Positions 5,892-6,737 of a stretch of 6,737 nucleotides of DNA are shown here, piece after piece. How positions within the stretch are numbered: the stretch's first letter is position 1; every line of letters starts with the position of its first letter. The notes beneath the pieces are model-generated. The model did not search any database, was not told where the DNA came from, and saw only the letters and a program-made list of their open reading frames with translations. Source of the DNA: Candidatus Phaeomarinibacter sp. (GTDB lineage Bacteria; Pseudomonadota; Alphaproteobacteria; CGMCC-115125). The translations under genes were made by a program, and so were the position numbers. The stretch covers positions 1 to 6,737 of the forward strand of contig JANQMQ010000246.1 in assembly GCA_028279995.1 (NCBI GenBank). The letters are read 5' to 3'.

Positions 5892-6737
5892 ATCAATCCT
5901 GTCATCTATCGGACTTATGGCCGCGGTGCTAATTGCCGCTGCGCCTTCCGTAACCCGAGCACAAGAAACGCCATGGGAAGAAAAATACTTCAACCCGCAT
6001 CCGCTGGCAGATGATCTGACCCTTCCTCTGCCATGCGGTGGTTCAATGACATTCAGGCCAGTCGTCGTTGAAAGCACAAATTGGCTGGACGATGTGCGCG
6101 TTGAGCTTGGAGGGAGTGACGACAATGTTGCCTACAAAGAGGATCGTCGGCCCGCATTCATTGCTGGGACTTTCACGGATCCAGAGAATGAGACGCGCCG
6201 AACTATGTTTCTGGCGAAGTACGAAACGTCACTTCTCCAGCATGCTGCCATTCAAGGTGAATGCATCAAACAAAGCACGGGCAATCGCCGGCCCGCAATC
6301 GATGTGAGCTGGTTTGAGGCCGTTGAAAGCGGTCGTGCATACACGGAATGGCTTCTGCAGAAAGACGCGGACAAACTACCCAAGGAAGGGACACAGCCCG
6401 GTTATCTGAGATTGCCAACAGAAGCAGAGTGGGAGTTCGCCGCGCGCGGCGGCCTCGCCGTTGATGCCGCCACATTCCGAGCCCGGATGTTTCCCATGCC
6501 AGATGGTGAGTTAGCTCAATACGCCTGGTATCAGGGATCCAACTCCGCAGCAGGGCGATTGCGGCCGCAGGGGCTGCTGCTTCCCAATCCTCTGGGGTTG
6601 CACGATGTTCTTGGAAACGCGGCTGAGGTGGTGCTCGAACCATTCCGTCTCAATAAGCGCGGGCGTCTGCATGGCCAAGTCGGAGGCTTCATTGCCAAAG
6701 GTGGGGATATCTACACCTCTGCAACCCAGATGAGGTC
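5884..6737 (+). CDS. Secreted SUMF1/FGE-fold protein, TagR-like, 284 residues visible (runs off right edge)
   Basis: The ATG at 5884 overlaps the permease end by 8 bases (ATGCATAG), with GAGGG at 5871-5875 as ribosome-binding site; the frame stays open to base 6737. Residues 1-26 are a Sec signal peptide (core LMAAVLIAAAP, cleavage after T-R-A26). The SUMF1 fold shows as FLAKYETSLLQ (109-119), D140-VSWFEAV, the family hallmark R176-LPTEAEWEFAARGG, and N235-PLGLHDVLGNAAEVVLEPFRL. The usual GNVWEW is here GNAAEV, both Trp being lost, and the last visible part GGDIYTSATQMR corresponds to the GGS-x(n)-R end block. The Cys pair of true formylglycine-generating enzymes lies in that C-terminal region, which is only partly visible, so catalysis cannot be excluded outright, but the altered block argues for a binding role. 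C51 and C127 are the only cysteines seen. TagR, which lies upstream of PpkA in type VI signalling, is the best match by context and wording. Confidence 0.9.
   Translation, partial: MHRSILSSIGLMAAVLIAAAPSVTRAQETPWEEKYFNPHPLADDLTLPLPCGGSMTFRPVVVESTNWLDDVRVELGGSDDNVAYKEDRRPAFIAGTFTDPENETRRTMFLAKYETSLLQHAAIQGECIKQSTGNRRPAIDVSWFEAVESGRAYTEWLLQKDADKLPKEGTQPGYLRLPTEAEWEFAARGGLAVDAATFRARMFPMPDGELAQYAWYQGSNSAAGRLRPQGLLLPNPLGLHDVLGNAAEVVLEPFRLNKRGRLHGQVGGFIAKGGDIYTSATQMR

Noticed and set aside
6266..6643. 125-codon minus-strand frame
   Set aside because: Opposite the SUMF1-fold gene and covering its hallmark motifs; no own motif.
5884..6737. True formylglycine-generating enzyme or EgtB/PvdO-type enzyme
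   Set aside because: Key GNVWEW block altered, no partner sulfatase or biosynthetic gene, and context favours TagR; left open only because the C-terminus is missing.

Overview
The window looks like part of a proteobacterial chromosome, most likely alphaproteobacterial. The grounds are GC in the mid-50s judged by eye, GTG starts mixed with ATG, and Gram-negative Sec signal peptides; the class is inference and the weakest part of this description. It holds six genes: one membrane-protein gene on the minus strand running off the left edge, and five plus-strand genes, the last running off the right edge.

Layout. (1) Bases 1-737, minus strand: N-terminal 245 residues of an uncharacterised membrane protein. 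(2) Bases 738-991: a divergent intergenic region with two AAGGCCT boxes 31 bp apart around a candidate minus-strand -10, and a plus-strand TTGACA -35 whose spacer holds a perfect 6-bp inverted repeat. (3) Bases 992-1438: a small protein with one N-terminal membrane anchor and a Sel1/TPR-like tail. (4) Bases 1439-1569: a short, highly structured leader with three stem-loops, two of them next to two alternative start codons of the following gene, plus a stretch that resembles the D-arm to T-loop part of a tRNA at exactly tRNA spacing. (5) Bases 1516-6737: four tightly packed genes with ATGA, zero-gap and 8-nt-overlap junctions. They encode a secreted SH3-like/VWA/coiled-coil protein, an ABC ATPase, a four-helix MacB/FtsX-type permease, and a secreted SUMF1 (formylglycine-generating-enzyme fold) protein.

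How the genes may work together. The ATPase, permease and periplasmic SUMF1-fold set matches TagT, TagS and TagR. In type VI secretion these act upstream of the Ser/Thr kinase PpkA, whose periplasmic part carries a VWA domain. Here the VWA protein resembles only that periplasmic part of PpkA: it begins with a signal peptide and has no kinase domain. My reading is an envelope-sensing module in which the mechanotransmission-type ABC complex, the SUMF1-fold protein and the VWA protein form one periplasmic assembly. No kinase, phosphatase or type VI structural gene is visible in these 6.7 kb, so the output is unknown. No mobile element, CRISPR array, rRNA or intact tRNA was seen.
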